Assembly (NCBI GenBank): GCA_963736685.1
Contig: CAVTPZ010000018.1
Span: 186,001 to 250,000 of the forward strand
DNA from: DASUPK01 sp963736685
Lineage (GTDB): Bacteria > Actinomycetota > Thermoleophilia > Solirubrobacterales > 70-9
Direction of reading: 5' to 3'
DNA length: 64,000 nt
This document shows, piece after piece, positions 16,354-25,032 of this stretch (positions are counted from its first letter, which is position 1; the number at the start of each line of letters is the position of its first letter). Both the position numbers and the translations under genes were made by a program. Under the pieces are notes generated by a model that did not search any database, was not told the origin of the DNA, and saw only the letters and a list, made by a program, of their open reading frames with translations.

Positions 16354-17954
16354 CAGCCCCCGGAGGGAAGCAGGTCCACCCGGCCACGGGGAGCGTCGAC
16401 GCGATCGACGGTGACCGTCGCCGGGTCGCCAATCCGAACCGCGGCGCCCCCGCGCATGCCGACCAGCCGCGTCTCGGTCTCATCCAGCTCGTAGCGCTCA
16501 CGCCCGCCGATCCGGCGAGCCGGCAGGAAGCCCTCGTAGACGTCGGCGAGAGCCCCGCCGAAGCGCACGAACGCCCCGGCGCCGACGACGCCGGAGACCT
16601 CGCCCTCGAACCTCGTGTCCGTCCCGCGCTCGAAGAGCTCGCGCTGCAGCAGGAACGACGCGCAGACGGAGTCGGCATCGCGCTCGATCCGGGTCGCGTC
16701 CCGCTCGCGCTCGGAGCAGTGCGCGCCCACCTCCGCCAGGCCCTCGCCGCGCGGCGGCTCCTCGCCCGCTCCGATCGCCGAGAGGAGCGCGCGGTGAGTG
16801 ACCAGATCCGGGTAGCGGCGAATCGGAGAAGTGAAGTGCGCATAGGCGGAGCTGCCCAGGCCGGCGTGGCCCAGGTTCCGGTCGGTGTAGTGGGCGGGCT
16901 TCAGCGAGCGGAGCACAAGCGATGTATACGCCTCGCGGCCGTGGCCCCGCCGCTCGGCCTCTCGGGCGACCAGCCGGCTCGCCTCACCCGCGAGCTCGCT
17001 GGCCTGCTGCGGGGAGATGTGGTCGGGGAGCGCCGGGGTCGGGATGTCGAGAGCCGCGAGCTGCTCGATCAGCCGCTTGATGCGCTCCGGGTCAGGTTGT
17101 TCGTGAACGCGGTAGAGCGTCGGCACCCGACGGCGCTCGAGCAGCTCTGCAACGCGCTCGTTTGTGAGGATCATCAGGTGCTCGATCAGGCTGTGGGCCT
17201 CGGTCTGGGGGACCGAGTGGGCTCCCACCACCTGGCCGTCCTCGAACCGGAACTCGGGCTCGAAGCTCTCCACCTCCAGTGAGGAGCGCGGGCGGCGGCC
17301 CGCGAGCGTCGCCGCCGCATCCCGGGCCAGGGCGAGCGGCGCCGCGATCGACTCGGGTGGGCGCGCCCGGCCGGCGAAGATCTCGTCGAGCCCCTCGTAG
17401 TCGAGTCGGGCGTCCGAGCGGATCAGGCTGCGGTAGAAGCTCGCCGAGAGGGGCTCCCCCGCCTCGGAGAGCTCGATCTCCGAGGTGACTGCGAGCCGCT
17501 CGCGATCCGGAGCGAGGCTGCACGCGTCGCTGGAGAGGACGTGAGGCAGCATCGGCGCGACGGTGTCCGGGACATAGGTGGAGTTCGCCCGGCGATACGC
17601 CTCCTTCTCGAGCGCGTCGCCCGGCCGAACGTGCGCCGCGACGTCGGCGATGTGGATCCAGAGCCGCACGCCACGGTCGGTTCGCTCGGCCGAGACCGCG
17701 TCGTCAAAATCATGGGCGCTGGCCGGGTCGACCGTGAAGGTGGCCAGATCTCTGAGGTCGCGTCGATCGAAGTCGAGGGACTTCGCCCGCTCGGTTGCCT
17801 GCGCCGCGTCCTCCTCGATCCGGCGGGAGAAGCCGGTGCGGACCTGGCGGTCCTCCAGCAGCGCCGCGATCACATCTGCCGCGACTCCCGGATCGCCGAG
17901 CTCGCGGACCACCCTCGCTCGTCCCCGGCCCTGGCCGAGATCGATCAGCGCCAT
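16353..17954 (-). CDS. rnr: RNB-domain 3'-5' exoribonuclease (RNase R/RNase II family)
   Basis: 533 residues from the ATG at 17954. The catalytic RNB core is present with the metal-binding Asp cluster in DPASAHDFDDAVS, followed by IHIADVAAHV and the RYPDLVTHR motif; a short C-terminal S1-like barrel follows (RFEGEVSGVVGAGAFVRFGG). The frame stays open for 38 more codons upstream and encodes a credible N-terminal barrel (KRVVLVEKRGRFLTGELLFE) without a canonical start; a CTG at 18071 overlaps the stop of the protease gene as CTGA. The true protein may be 571-572 residues. RNase R degrades structured and tmRNA-tagged messages, fitting its place next to smpB. Confidence 0.93.
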   Translation of the reverse strand: MALIDLGQGRGRARVVRELGDPGVAADVIAALLEDRQVRTGFSRRIEEDAAQATERAKSLDFDRRDLRDLATFTVDPASAHDFDDAVSAERTDRGVRLWIHIADVAAHVRPGDALEKEAYRRANSTYVPDTVAPMLPHVLSSDACSLAPDRERLAVTSEIELSEAGEPLSASFYRSLIRSDARLDYEGLDEIFAGRARPPESIAAPLALARDAAATLAGRRPRSSLEVESFEPEFRFEDGQVVGAHSVPQTEAHSLIEHLMILTNERVAELLERRRVPTLYRVHEQPDPERIKRLIEQLAALDIPTPALPDHISPQQASELAGEASRLVAREAERRGHGREAYTSLVLRSLKPAHYTDRNLGHAGLGSSAYAHFTSPIRRYPDLVTHRALLSAIGAGEEPPRGEGLAEVGAHCSERERDATRIERDADSVCASFLLQRELFERGTDTRFEGEVSGVVGAGAFVRFGGALADVYEGFLPARRIGGRERYELDETETRLVGMRGGAAVRIGDPATVTVDRVDAPRGRVDLLPSGG

Positions 17955-18067
17955 GCGCCCCGGGGTTGCCGCGCGGCGCCCACCGCCGAGCTCGATTCGT
18001 TCGCCGCGCTCGAAGAGAAGCTCGCCGGTGAGGAAGCGGCCGCGCTTCTCGACGAGGACGACGCGTT

Positions 18068-19231
18068 TCAGAGCGACGGGGCCAGCACCTGGAGCGCCCT
18101 GTTCAGGCCCTCGTCCGGCTTGGTCTTGGGGTTGTCCTTCGCCTTCACCTGCGGCGGGATTCCGACGTCATTGATCGATGTCCCATTCCGGGTCAGATAC
18201 TGCCCGACGGTCAGATCGAGCGCGCCGCCGTTGTTGAGCGGGATCACCTCCTGAAAGGTTCCCTTGCCGAACGAGGTGGTACCGACGACCTTCGCGGCAC
18301 CAGACTGCTCCAGCGCCGCGGTCACGATCTCCGAGGCAGAGGCGGTGTCGCCGTTGATCAGGACCACCATCGGGTGCTTGGAAATCGCATCGCCGGTCGC
18401 ATCGAAGGTCCTGGTGTCCTGGGTGCGCCCGTGCGTCGAGACGATCACGCCGTTCGGAACGAAGATGCTCGAGACCAGCACCGCCTCGGTGAGCAGGCCG
18501 CCGCCGTTGCCGCGCAGGTCCAGGATCAGTCCCTGGGCGCCCTGCGCGTAAAGGCGCTCGACCTCCTTGCGGAGCTCGGCGTGGGCACCCGGGAAGAACC
18601 CGGCCAGGCGGACGTAGCCGACCTTCTTGCCCGCGACGGTCTCGATGCGGCCGGTGACCTGTGGGATCTCAACCTCCCGGCGAGTCACGGTGACCTCACG
18701 TTGGTGCCCGTCGCGACTCTCGACCGTGAGCGCCACCTTGGTCCCGGCCGGCCCCCGGATTTGGCTGGTGACCGCATTCGCGTCCTTGCCCGCGATCGAA
18801 TGGCCGCCGACGCCGGTGATCACCTCTCCTGGCTCGATTCCCGCCTCCCGGGCGGGGGTGTTCTTGTACACGGTAGTGACGCGGAGGCCCTGCGGCACCT
18901 CGTTGACGGCGATGCCGACGCCGGAGAGACTCGATCCCTGCTTGAAGCGGTCGTACTCGGTCTTCGTGAAGTAGTGCGAGAAGCGGTCGTGGTATCGCCG
19001 CTTGATGTGGGCGATGATCGAGGCGATCGAGGCGTTCTCGAGGTCCTTGTTGTCGACTGTGTGGAAGTAGTCGTCGTGGATGACGTCGACCGCCTGCGAG
19101 GTCGCGTCCTGGCTCTTGTTGCCGAAGACGTCGTCCACGCGGTTGCGGATGGCATCGACCTGGCCGCCGGCCACGATGCCGACGATGAAGGCGATCGCGA
19201 CAGCCGCCGCGACGATGAGTTTGCGGTTCAA
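18068..19231 (-). CDS. ctpA: S41-family C-terminal processing peptidase
   Basis: 387 residues from a TTG at 19231 that overlaps the ftsX stop as TTGA; the in-frame start at 19294 lies inside ftsX and is less likely. A membrane anchor (LIVAAAVAIAFIVGIVAGG) precedes a PDZ domain (about 90-180; GVGIAVNEVPQGLRVTTVYK, GIEPGEVITGVGG) and the S41 protease core with LILDLRGNGGG, the nucleophile Ser in NGDTASASEIVTAAL and the Lys in TSFGKGTFQ. Such enzymes trim C-termini of exported proteins and often act on cell-wall enzymes. Placement after ftsEX suggests a link to division-site peptidoglycan control. Confidence 0.95.
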   Translation of the reverse strand: MNRKLIVAAAVAIAFIVGIVAGGQVDAIRNRVDDVFGNKSQDATSQAVDVIHDDYFHTVDNKDLENASIASIIAHIKRRYHDRFSHYFTKTEYDRFKQGSSLSGVGIAVNEVPQGLRVTTVYKNTPAREAGIEPGEVITGVGGHSIAGKDANAVTSQIRGPAGTKVALTVESRDGHQREVTVTRREVEIPQVTGRIETVAGKKVGYVRLAGFFPGAHAELRKEVERLYAQGAQGLILDLRGNGGGLLTEAVLVSSIFVPNGVIVSTHGRTQDTRTFDATGDAISKHPMVVLINGDTASASEIVTAALEQSGAAKVVGTTSFGKGTFQEVIPLNNGGALDLTVGQYLTRNGTSINDVGIPPQVKAKDNPKTKPDEGLNRALQVLAPSL

Positions 19232-20157
19232 ATCCGGAGGAAGCGACGCAGCGTCAGACCGCTGCCCATCGCTGAAACGCCCATGGCCACGCACAGCAGG
19301 ACGAGCGCGAGGTTGGCGAAGCCGATCGTATGCCCCGAGTTGATCAGGTTGAAGTTGTTGGCCAGCGGATCCACGATCACCTGCTTACCGACGAACAGGA
19401 AGCCTATTGCGATCGCTGCTCCGACCAGCCCGCAGAACAGCCCCTCCACCATGAAGGGCCAGCGGATGAACCAGTTGGTCGCCCCTACCAGGCGCATGAC
19501 CTCGACCTCGCGGCGGCGGGCGTAGATGGAGAGCCGGATCGTGTTGGCGACCAGCAGGAGCGAGGCGATCAACAGGAGACCCGAGACGACGGCGAGCACC
19601 CAGCGGATCGCGGTCGTCGCACCGCTGATCTTGCTGGCGTCGTCGCGCGAGTCGCCGATGTCCGAGATCAGCGGGCTGATCGGAGTTGGCTGACCGCTCG
19701 CCCCGGGCGGGGTGATCGCGCTGCGAACGCTCGCCAGGTTGGAGAGATCGTCCGGGGTCACGTTGAAGGATGCGGGCAACGGGTTGTGCGAACCAGGCAG
19801 CTGGGCGGTGATGTCCGCGCGGTTCTCGGCCTTGAGCCGGTCGCTGAGGATGCTCAGGGCCTGGTTCTTGTCGACGAACTGAACCTGCTTGACGTGCGGG
19901 ATGGCCTCGAGCTTCGTCTGCAGCGCCTGGATCTGATTGCCCGGCGCCTGCTGTCCGTTGACGTCGTTGAGGAAGACCCGCAGGCCGACCTGGTCGCGGA
20001 CCTGATTCGTCTTGCCGTTCGTGGTCTGGAGAACCGGGATCAGGACGCCGAGGAGCAGCACTGTGATGCAGACCGTGACGATCGACGCCAGGCCTGGAGC
20101 AGCGCTGCGCCGCAGGGCGCGAATACCTTCACCGATGAAGAAGAAGACTCGACCCAT
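19228..20157 (-). CDS. ftsX: Cell-division ABC permease FtsX
   Basis: 309 residues with the FtsX layout: one N-terminal helix (about 23-43), a large extracytoplasmic domain of about 120 residues, then three helices, with the conserved cytoplasmic segment NTIRLSIYARRREVEVMRLVGAT before the second helix. FtsX with FtsE controls peptidoglycan hydrolases at the division site. It starts eight bases after the ftsE stop, and its stop overlaps the start of the ctpA-type protease. Confidence 0.97.
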   Translation of the reverse strand: MGRVFFFIGEGIRALRRSAAPGLASIVTVCITVLLLGVLIPVLQTTNGKTNQVRDQVGLRVFLNDVNGQQAPGNQIQALQTKLEAIPHVKQVQFVDKNQALSILSDRLKAENRADITAQLPGSHNPLPASFNVTPDDLSNLASVRSAITPPGASGQPTPISPLISDIGDSRDDASKISGATTAIRWVLAVVSGLLLIASLLLVANTIRLSIYARRREVEVMRLVGATNWFIRWPFMVEGLFCGLVGAAIAIGFLFVGKQVIVDPLANNFNLINSGHTIGFANLALVLLCVAMGVSAMGSGLTLRRFLRI

Positions 20158-20165
20158 GGAAACGC

Positions 20166-21017
20166 CTAGTAACTCGGCCTCTCATCGTCGATGCCCATCT
20201 CATCGCGGAGCCGGGCCGCGAACTCGCGGGTCGACTCGTCGTCGGACGTGTAGGTGCCGGCGGCCTGGTCGCGGACGACACGGCCGGCGTCCAGGGCGAT
20301 CACCCGGCGCCGCATCTTGTCCACCATCTCGCGGTCGTGGGTGACGACGACGACCGTGGTGCCGGTGCGGTTGATCCGGTAGAGCACCTGCATGATCCCG
20401 ATCGAGGTGTTGGGGTCCAGGTTTCCGGTCGGCTCGTCGGCCAGCAGCAACGGCGGATGGTTGACGAACGCGCGAGCGACCGAGAGGCGCTGCTGCTCGC
20501 CGCCGGAGAGCTGGTCCGGGAAGTTCTTGACCTTGTCGGCCAGGCCGACGAGGCGGAGGGCGTCGGGCACCTTGCGCCGGATTTCCGACCGCGATGCGCC
20601 GATCACCTGGAGTGCGTAGGCGACGTTGTCGTAGACGTTTCGGCTCGGCAGCAGCTTGTAGTCCTGGAAGACGGTGCCGATCCGGCGACGCAGCTGGGGG
20701 ACCTTCTTGTCAGACAGCGAGCCGATGTCGCGGCCGGCGATCAGCACCTCGCCCTCCGTGGGCTGGAGCTCGCGGATCAGGGTCTTGATCAACGTGGTCT
20801 TGCCGCAGCCGGTGGGCCCAACGAGGAAGACGAACTCACCGCGATCGACTCGAAGGCTGACGCGCTCCAGGGCAACGTGCCCGCCCGGATAGGCCTTGGT
20901 GACCTTGCGCATCTCGACGATCGGCGGGCGGGCCCGCTGCTCGGTGAGGTGCTCGGGACGGCGCGCCGGCTTGGTCGGGCGCGCGCGAAGCAGTTCTGAG
21001 GTCTGTCGTCTTGCCAT
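20166..21017 (-). CDS. ftsE: Cell-division ATPase FtsE
   Basis: 283 residues from the ATG at 21017 (MARRQTSELLRARP); an upstream in-frame start at 21062 and an internal ATG (MRKVTKAYPGG) are alternatives. Walker A GPTGCGKTTLIKTL, signature LSGGEQQRLSVARAF, Walker B LLLADEPTGNLDP, and the FtsE-type opening RKVTKAYPGGHVALERV. Compared with the usual 225-230 residues it has a basic N-terminal extension of about 35 residues and a C-terminal extension of about 25. Pairs with FtsX at the membrane. Confidence 0.95.
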   Translation of the reverse strand: MARRQTSELLRARPTKPARRPEHLTEQRARPPIVEMRKVTKAYPGGHVALERVSLRVDRGEFVFLVGPTGCGKTTLIKTLIRELQPTEGEVLIAGRDIGSLSDKKVPQLRRRIGTVFQDYKLLPSRNVYDNVAYALQVIGASRSEIRRKVPDALRLVGLADKVKNFPDQLSGGEQQRLSVARAFVNHPPLLLADEPTGNLDPNTSIGIMQVLYRINRTGTTVVVVTHDREMVDKMRRRVIALDAGRVVRDQAAGTYTSDDESTREFAARLRDEMGIDDERPSY

Positions 21018-21062
21018 CGGAGAGTGGATGCAACGAGTCGGTCCTGCGAGCCGACGGATCAA

Positions 21063-21731
21063 CAGGGTAGGGATCGAGCTAAAGCGGATCGCAAGTTCTC
21101 GTTCGCCTCAGAACACGCGTGCACCCCGTTAGTCGCGCCGGGCACGCGGCAGCGATTTTCAGTGGGTGATGTACCGGCGGCGGGGCCGAGTGGCGTCATC
21201 TCGGCCCCGCTCGCCGTTCACTCGTACTCCGGTGGCGTCCGATGACACCGGATGTACGTCCTCACCCCGTGGTTCCCCCGGGGATCTTGCATCGTGGTCG
21301 CCGCGATGCGCGATAGGTGTCGGCTGAAGATCAGAGTGGGCTGGTCGCATGAGCTGTTCTCTGCCACCGGCCCAGATCGCCCCTGTGCGACCTGTTCCTG
21401 CGCAATGTGCGGGAAAACACGATGCTCGAGTAAGTCTCGTATCTACCCGGTACTACTAACTGGCTGCTACCCGGATTAGAATACACCCCGGTTATTGGAG
21501 GAGTGAATCGACGCCGCCGGCGTCGGCCGCGACTCAACCAGGAATGCTTGGAGGCACACCCTGCAAGGGGCAGGGGGGGCCTTCTCGGCAAGCACAGGAC
21601 GAGCAAGACCGAGGAGGACTTTGTGAGGTTCCCTATCCGCGGGCGACTTGACTTCAGAGTCAGGGGGCTTGACGACTCCCTGCCCCATGGGAGCTGCGCA
21701 CCACAAGGGGGTGGCGCGTTGAGGCGAGCGG
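21063..21731. other. Long intergenic region between ftsE and the STAS gene
   Basis: 669 bases without a convincing gene. It separates the minus-strand ftsE block from the plus-strand STAS gene, so it should hold both promoters. A perfect ten-base inverted repeat lies at 21181-21209, and the stretch 21390-21500 is visibly poorer in GC than its surroundings, as expected of promoter DNA. A short plus-strand frame from 21503 has a GGAGGA site but an Arg-rich, unfamily-like product, so it is not called. A small RNA is possible but unsupported. Confidence 0.6.
21181..21209. repeat. Perfect inverted repeat in the ftsE upstream region
   Basis: CGGGGCCGAG at 21181-21190 and CTCGGCCCCG at 21200-21209 form a ten-base perfect stem with a nine-base loop. 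No T-run follows on either strand, so it is not a standard intrinsic terminator. It lies about 165 bases upstream of the ftsE start and could be an operator, an RNA hairpin in the ftsE leader, or a transcriptional boundary. Confidence 0.55.
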
Positions 21732-22154
21732 GTGGAGCGGTCTAGCGGGGCCGCTCCACCCCTCTCATCGGGGTGGAGTGGTGACCCGGAAGACGGCCAG
21801 ACTCTCTCGTTCGTGGTGGAGCCCGTGGGAACGAGCGCGTCGGTGATCTCGCTGAGAGGCGAACTCGACCTGAGCACGATCCCTCGGGTGGAGAAACAGC
21901 TCTTCGAGCAGCTTCGCGTCAACGCGGGAGTGATCGTTGACCTGACGGATCTCAGCTTCATCGACTCGTCCGGGATCGGCCTGTTGATCCGAGCCCTCCG
22001 ATCAACCGGCCAGGCCGGCACCCTGCATACCGTGATCGCCCAGGGCTCTCAGGTCGATCGCGTCTTCAGCCTCGCCGGGATCGAGCGAGTCTTGCCGATC
22101 TTCAGGGCACGCGGGCCGGCGCTCGAGGCCCTGAACGGGGCAGCCAGCTCCTAG
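21732..22154 (+). CDS. STAS-domain anti-sigma factor antagonist
   Basis: 140 residues from a GTG at 21732. The STAS fold is clear: SVISLRGELDLSTIPRVEKQL, then VIVDLTDLSFIDSSGIGLLI with the phosphorylatable Ser pair in DSSG, then a DRVFSLAGIERVLPIF helix. Proteins of this type release sigma factors by binding anti-sigma kinases and are switched off by Ser phosphorylation. No anti-sigma factor or sigma factor is adjacent, so its partners must be encoded elsewhere. It ends in a shared CTAG with the convergent DUF2294 gene. Confidence 0.92.
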   Translation: MERSSGAAPPLSSGWSGDPEDGQTLSFVVEPVGTSASVISLRGELDLSTIPRVEKQLFEQLRVNAGVIVDLTDLSFIDSSGIGLLIRALRSTGQAGTLHTVIAQGSQVDRVFSLAGIERVLPIFRARGPALEALNGAASS

Positions 22155-22579
22155 GGGTGGTCGCCGTCGGGCTCGATCTGCGGGGCGGTCTCGTGGTGTC
22201 CGTCCGTGCTGGGGGAGTCTTCAACGCTCTCCTCGACCGGCTCCAGCACGAACAGCTCGACGGCCAGATCCGGGTCGACATGGATGGAGCTCATGTACGC
22301 GATCACCTTGCGTCCGGTCGCCTCCTCGACGACGCGGCGGAACTCGTCCTCCATCGCCTGCTGGAAGCTGCGGCGCATCTGGTAGACGGACTCGACCTGA
22401 CCGGTGTCGAGCAGGGTCCGCTCCACGCGGGTGAATCCTCCGCGGAGGATGGCGACGACCATGTCGTTGACCAGGTGGGTCTTCGCCTTGGTCGGACCCT
22501 TTCCGTAATAGCGGGAGTGAAGCTGGACGAGACCCGTGGAAATCTGCGCGAGGGTTTCACCTCTGGCAGGCCGAAGCAC
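22151..22579 (-). CDS. DUF2294 domain protein (copy 1)
   Basis: 142 residues from a GTG at 22579. It shows the DUF2294 pattern: QLHSRYYGKGPTKAKTHLVND, VVAILRGGFTRVERTLLDTG, then a helix with MRRSFQQAMEDEF, VEEATGRKVIAYMSS and a final ELFVLEP strand; the last about 30 residues are polar. The family is widespread and of unknown biochemical function. A second, divergent copy lies at 22907-23323. It shares the CTAG double stop with the STAS gene. Confidence 0.85.
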   Translation of the reverse strand: MLRPARGETLAQISTGLVQLHSRYYGKGPTKAKTHLVNDMVVAILRGGFTRVERTLLDTGQVESVYQMRRSFQQAMEDEFRRVVEEATGRKVIAYMSSIHVDPDLAVELFVLEPVEESVEDSPSTDGHHETAPQIEPDGDHP

Positions 22580-22906
22580 TGAGTCTTGCGGGGAAACGGC
22601 AAACCTCCAAGCGGATCGGTTGCCGCCCCTCTTCGGTCAGACGATTTCGCGCGAAGGGAAGAGTTGCGGGAAGACCCAACGAGCGCGAGGCATCCTATGG
22701 GTCCGATGTGAGCAACGCCACGCCGCCTTGTTCGAGGCTACTCCTATTGCTGGCCTACATGCGGATCTGGAGGTAGAGTGTTGATGTCGCACGATCGGTA
22801 GCTTGCCGACTGGTGTGACACACTCGGCGCGATCGAACGACCACCTTCCGATTTCGGTCAGGTTGGTGGGCGGAGGGTCGCCACTATTTCTCCGCGAGGA
22901 GGACTT
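22580..22906. promoter_or_regulatory. Divergent promoter region between two DUF2294 genes
   Basis: 327 bases with no gene seen. It must contain the promoters of both divergent DUF2294 paralogues. Two symmetrical sequences could be operators: the ten-base palindrome TTCGCGCGAA at 22646-22655 and GTGTGACACAC at 22813-22823. No confident -35/-10 pair could be assigned by eye. Confidence 0.5.
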
Positions 22907-23323
22907 GTGGTTCCAGATCCTGATCGACACGAGGACGCAGAGGGCCCAGAGGACCCGGGCCGCCCGGAGGACGCCCGCCGGCCTCCGACCGATCGACAGG
23001 TGCGGGACGAGGTCGGCCGAGAGATCCTGCGCATCTACGAGGAGTCCTACGGAGCCGGCGCGACCTACGCCGAGACACTCGTGGGGGATCACTGGGTGAT
23101 CGTCGTGCTGGACGGCCTCCAACTGCTTCCCAACGAGCAGTTCCTGGTCGACAGCGGAGAGCAGGAAACGGTCATGGAAGTCCGGACTCGCTACCAGCAC
23201 GCAATTCGGTCGAGCTTCAGCGCCGCCATCGAGCGGGCCACCGGGCGGACAGTCATCGGCTTCGCGAGCACGACGAGCGTCGAGGAGCCGCGGTTCATGG
23301 CGGAGGTCTTCAGGCTCGAGTAG
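22907..23323 (+). CDS. DUF2294 domain protein (copy 2)
   Basis: 138 residues from a GTG at 22907, preceded by a strong GAGGAGGA site. After a charged N-terminus (about 25 residues rich in Asp, Glu and Pro) comes the DUF2294 pattern, more diverged than copy 1: EILRIYEESYGAGATYAETL, WVIVVLDGLQLLPNEQFLVD, VRTRYQHAIRSSFSAAIERA, TGRTVIGFASTTSVEE and MAEVFRL. The GKGP motif of copy 1 is replaced by GAGA. Function unknown; divergent pairing with copy 1 suggests joint regulation. Confidence 0.8.
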   Translation: MVPDPDRHEDAEGPEDPGRPEDARRPPTDRQVRDEVGREILRIYEESYGAGATYAETLVGDHWVIVVLDGLQLLPNEQFLVDSGEQETVMEVRTRYQHAIRSSFSAAIERATGRTVIGFASTTSVEEPRFMAEVFRLE

Positions 23324-23370
23324 GCAGGGCATAGGCTGCGCACATCAAGTCTCGACTCAGCTATGCGAAT

Positions 23371-24000
23371 GTGATGGCCACCGTCGCGGTGTTCCTGGCC
23401 CTCTGCGGCGGGACCTATGCGGCGACCCAGCTTCGCAAGAACAGCGTCGGGACGAAGCAGCTCAAGAACTCGGCGGTCTCGGAGGCGAAGATCGCCGACG
23501 GGGCCGTGAGCCAGTCGAAGATCAGCGGCGGCGCACAGTCGGCGCTTCGCTCAGGCCCAGCCGGCGGCGCGCTCGCCGGCAGCTATCCGAACCCGCGACT
23601 CGCTCCCGCGGAGCAGATGCACGAGGTCGCCTCCTCCGACTTCGGCAGCTGTAGTGGCGGCGTCTCCTGGAAGAACATGAACGACACCAACCCCAACTTC
23701 CCGAAGGTGGGGTTCTACCGCGATCCATTCGGTGTCGTGCACCTGCGCGGCGCGGTCCGTTGTCCTGGGTCGGGTCCCAACACAGGGGCGAACCTCTTCT
23801 CGCTTCCCGCCGGCTACGCACCACCGCTCGCGGAGATCTTCCCTGCCTCCGGGGAAGGCGGTCCGACGGAGGTTCAGGTGACCAGCGGCGGCGTGGTGCT
23901 CTTTCAGGGCTCCGGCACGACTCTCTTGGCCGACCAGTTCCTGACTCTCGACGGCATCAACTTTCGCTGCGAGCCCTCAGGGGTCGCAGGCTGTCCATAG
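23371..24000 (+). CDS. Exported protein with KNSVGTKQLKNSAV repeats
   Basis: 209 residues from the first canonical start, a GTG at 23371. A hydrophobic leader (MATVAVFLALCGGTYAA) is followed by the repeats KNSVGTKQLKNSAVSEAKI and by LAGSYPNPRLAPAE, then a C-terminal beta-rich domain with three to four Cys. These leaders and repeats are common in surface proteins of Thermoleophilia. The lineage motif SYANVMATVAVF begins upstream: codons from 23344 read ATC AAG TCT CGA CTC AGC TAT GCG AAT GTG ATG, so initiation at the ATC or a base error there is likely. An in-frame TAG lies just before. Confidence 0.8.
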   Translation: MMATVAVFLALCGGTYAATQLRKNSVGTKQLKNSAVSEAKIADGAVSQSKISGGAQSALRSGPAGGALAGSYPNPRLAPAEQMHEVASSDFGSCSGGVSWKNMNDTNPNFPKVGFYRDPFGVVHLRGAVRCPGSGPNTGANLFSLPAGYAPPLAEIFPASGEGGPTEVQVTSGGVVLFQGSGTTLLADQFLTLDGINFRCEPSGVAGCP

Positions 24001-24012
24001 GGTCGGGCGAAC

Positions 24013-25032
24013 CTAGGACCAGGGTCCGCCCTGGATGGGCGGGTGCTGCACGATCGGCTTCTTGAGCAGGGCCTCGCGGGCCAGGTCGGCGATGCCGCTG
24101 GCGGTCAGGCCGAAGTGCTCCATGCACGCCTCGGCGGTGCCGGAGACACCGAACTCGTCCTGCATGCCAAGCGCGAAGACCGGGACCGGGTGCTGCTCAC
24201 AGGCCACCTGGCGGATCGCATCGCCGAGGCCGCCGACCACACGATGCTCCTCGGCGGTGACCGCCACGCCGGTCTTGGCGAGTGAGCGGAGCACGCCCTG
24301 GGAGTCGATCGGCTTGATGATCGAGACGTTGACCACCTCGGCCTCCACCCCATCCTCACGCTCCAGGGTCTCGGCCGCCTCGAGGCCGCGCCAGACCATG
24401 TGGCCGCAGACGAAGATCGAGATATCCTTGCCCTCCCGAAGGACGTCGACCCCGGTCCCCAGCGTGTCGGGGATCGCCTCGTAGACGACCGGCGTCTTCG
24501 GCCGGCCGAAGCGCATGTACATGGGGCCGTCGAAGCGCTCGTAGGACTCGATCACCGCTGTGTAGGCCTGGTTGTAATCGGCGGGAACGACGACCTGCAT
24601 CTTCGGCATCGCCCTCATCAGGGCGATGTCCTCGATCATCTGGTGGGACGCGCCGTCCTCGCCGAGGGAGACCCCGCCGTGGGAGGCGCCGATTCGCACC
24701 TTGAGCTCGTTGTGGGCGATGCCGAGGCGCACCTGGTCGTAGGACCGCGAGGTGGCGAAGATCGCGAAGGTCGAGGCGTAGGGGACCTTGCCGCTGGCGG
24801 CGAGGCCCGTCGAGATCGACATCATGTTCGCCTCGGCGGCGCCGATGTTGAAGAAGCGCTCGGGGAACTGCTTGCCGAACTTCATCGACTGGGTCGAGAC
24901 GGCGAGGTCGGCGTCGAGGGCCACGACCTCTTCGTGAGCCTCGCCAAGCGCGACCAGCGCATCGCCATAGGCCTGGCGAGTGGCGAGCGCTTCGGTCTGC
25001 GGCTCGGCAGCCTCGATCAGCTCGCTCGCCAT
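24013..25032 (-). CDS. Transketolase, C-terminal subunit
   Basis: 339 residues covering the pyrimidine-binding and C-terminal domains of transketolase (VALDADLAVSTQSMKFGKQF, GAAEANMMSISTGLAASGKVP with the catalytic Glu region, GASHGGVSLGEDGASHQMIEDIALM). The protein is split: the diphosphate-binding half is encoded by the preceding gene, whose stop overlaps this ATG by one base (TGATG). Together they would make the pentose-phosphate pathway enzyme or a related thiamine-diphosphate transferase. Confidence 0.93.
   Translation of the reverse strand: MASELIEAAEPQTEALATRQAYGDALVALGEAHEEVVALDADLAVSTQSMKFGKQFPERFFNIGAAEANMMSISTGLAASGKVPYASTFAIFATSRSYDQVRLGIAHNELKVRIGASHGGVSLGEDGASHQMIEDIALMRAMPKMQVVVPADYNQAYTAVIESYERFDGPMYMRFGRPKTPVVYEAIPDTLGTGVDVLREGKDISIFVCGHMVWRGLEAAETLEREDGVEAEVVNVSIIKPIDSQGVLRSLAKTGVAVTAEEHRVVGGLGDAIRQVACEQHPVPVFALGMQDEFGVSGTAEACMEHFGLTASGIADLAREALLKKPIVQHPPIQGGPWS

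Noticed and set aside
21503..21745. 80-residue plus-strand frame with a GGAGGA site before the STAS gene
   Set aside because: Arg/Pro/Gly-rich product with no family-like segments, overlapping the STAS start region; kept only as a note in the intergenic entry.
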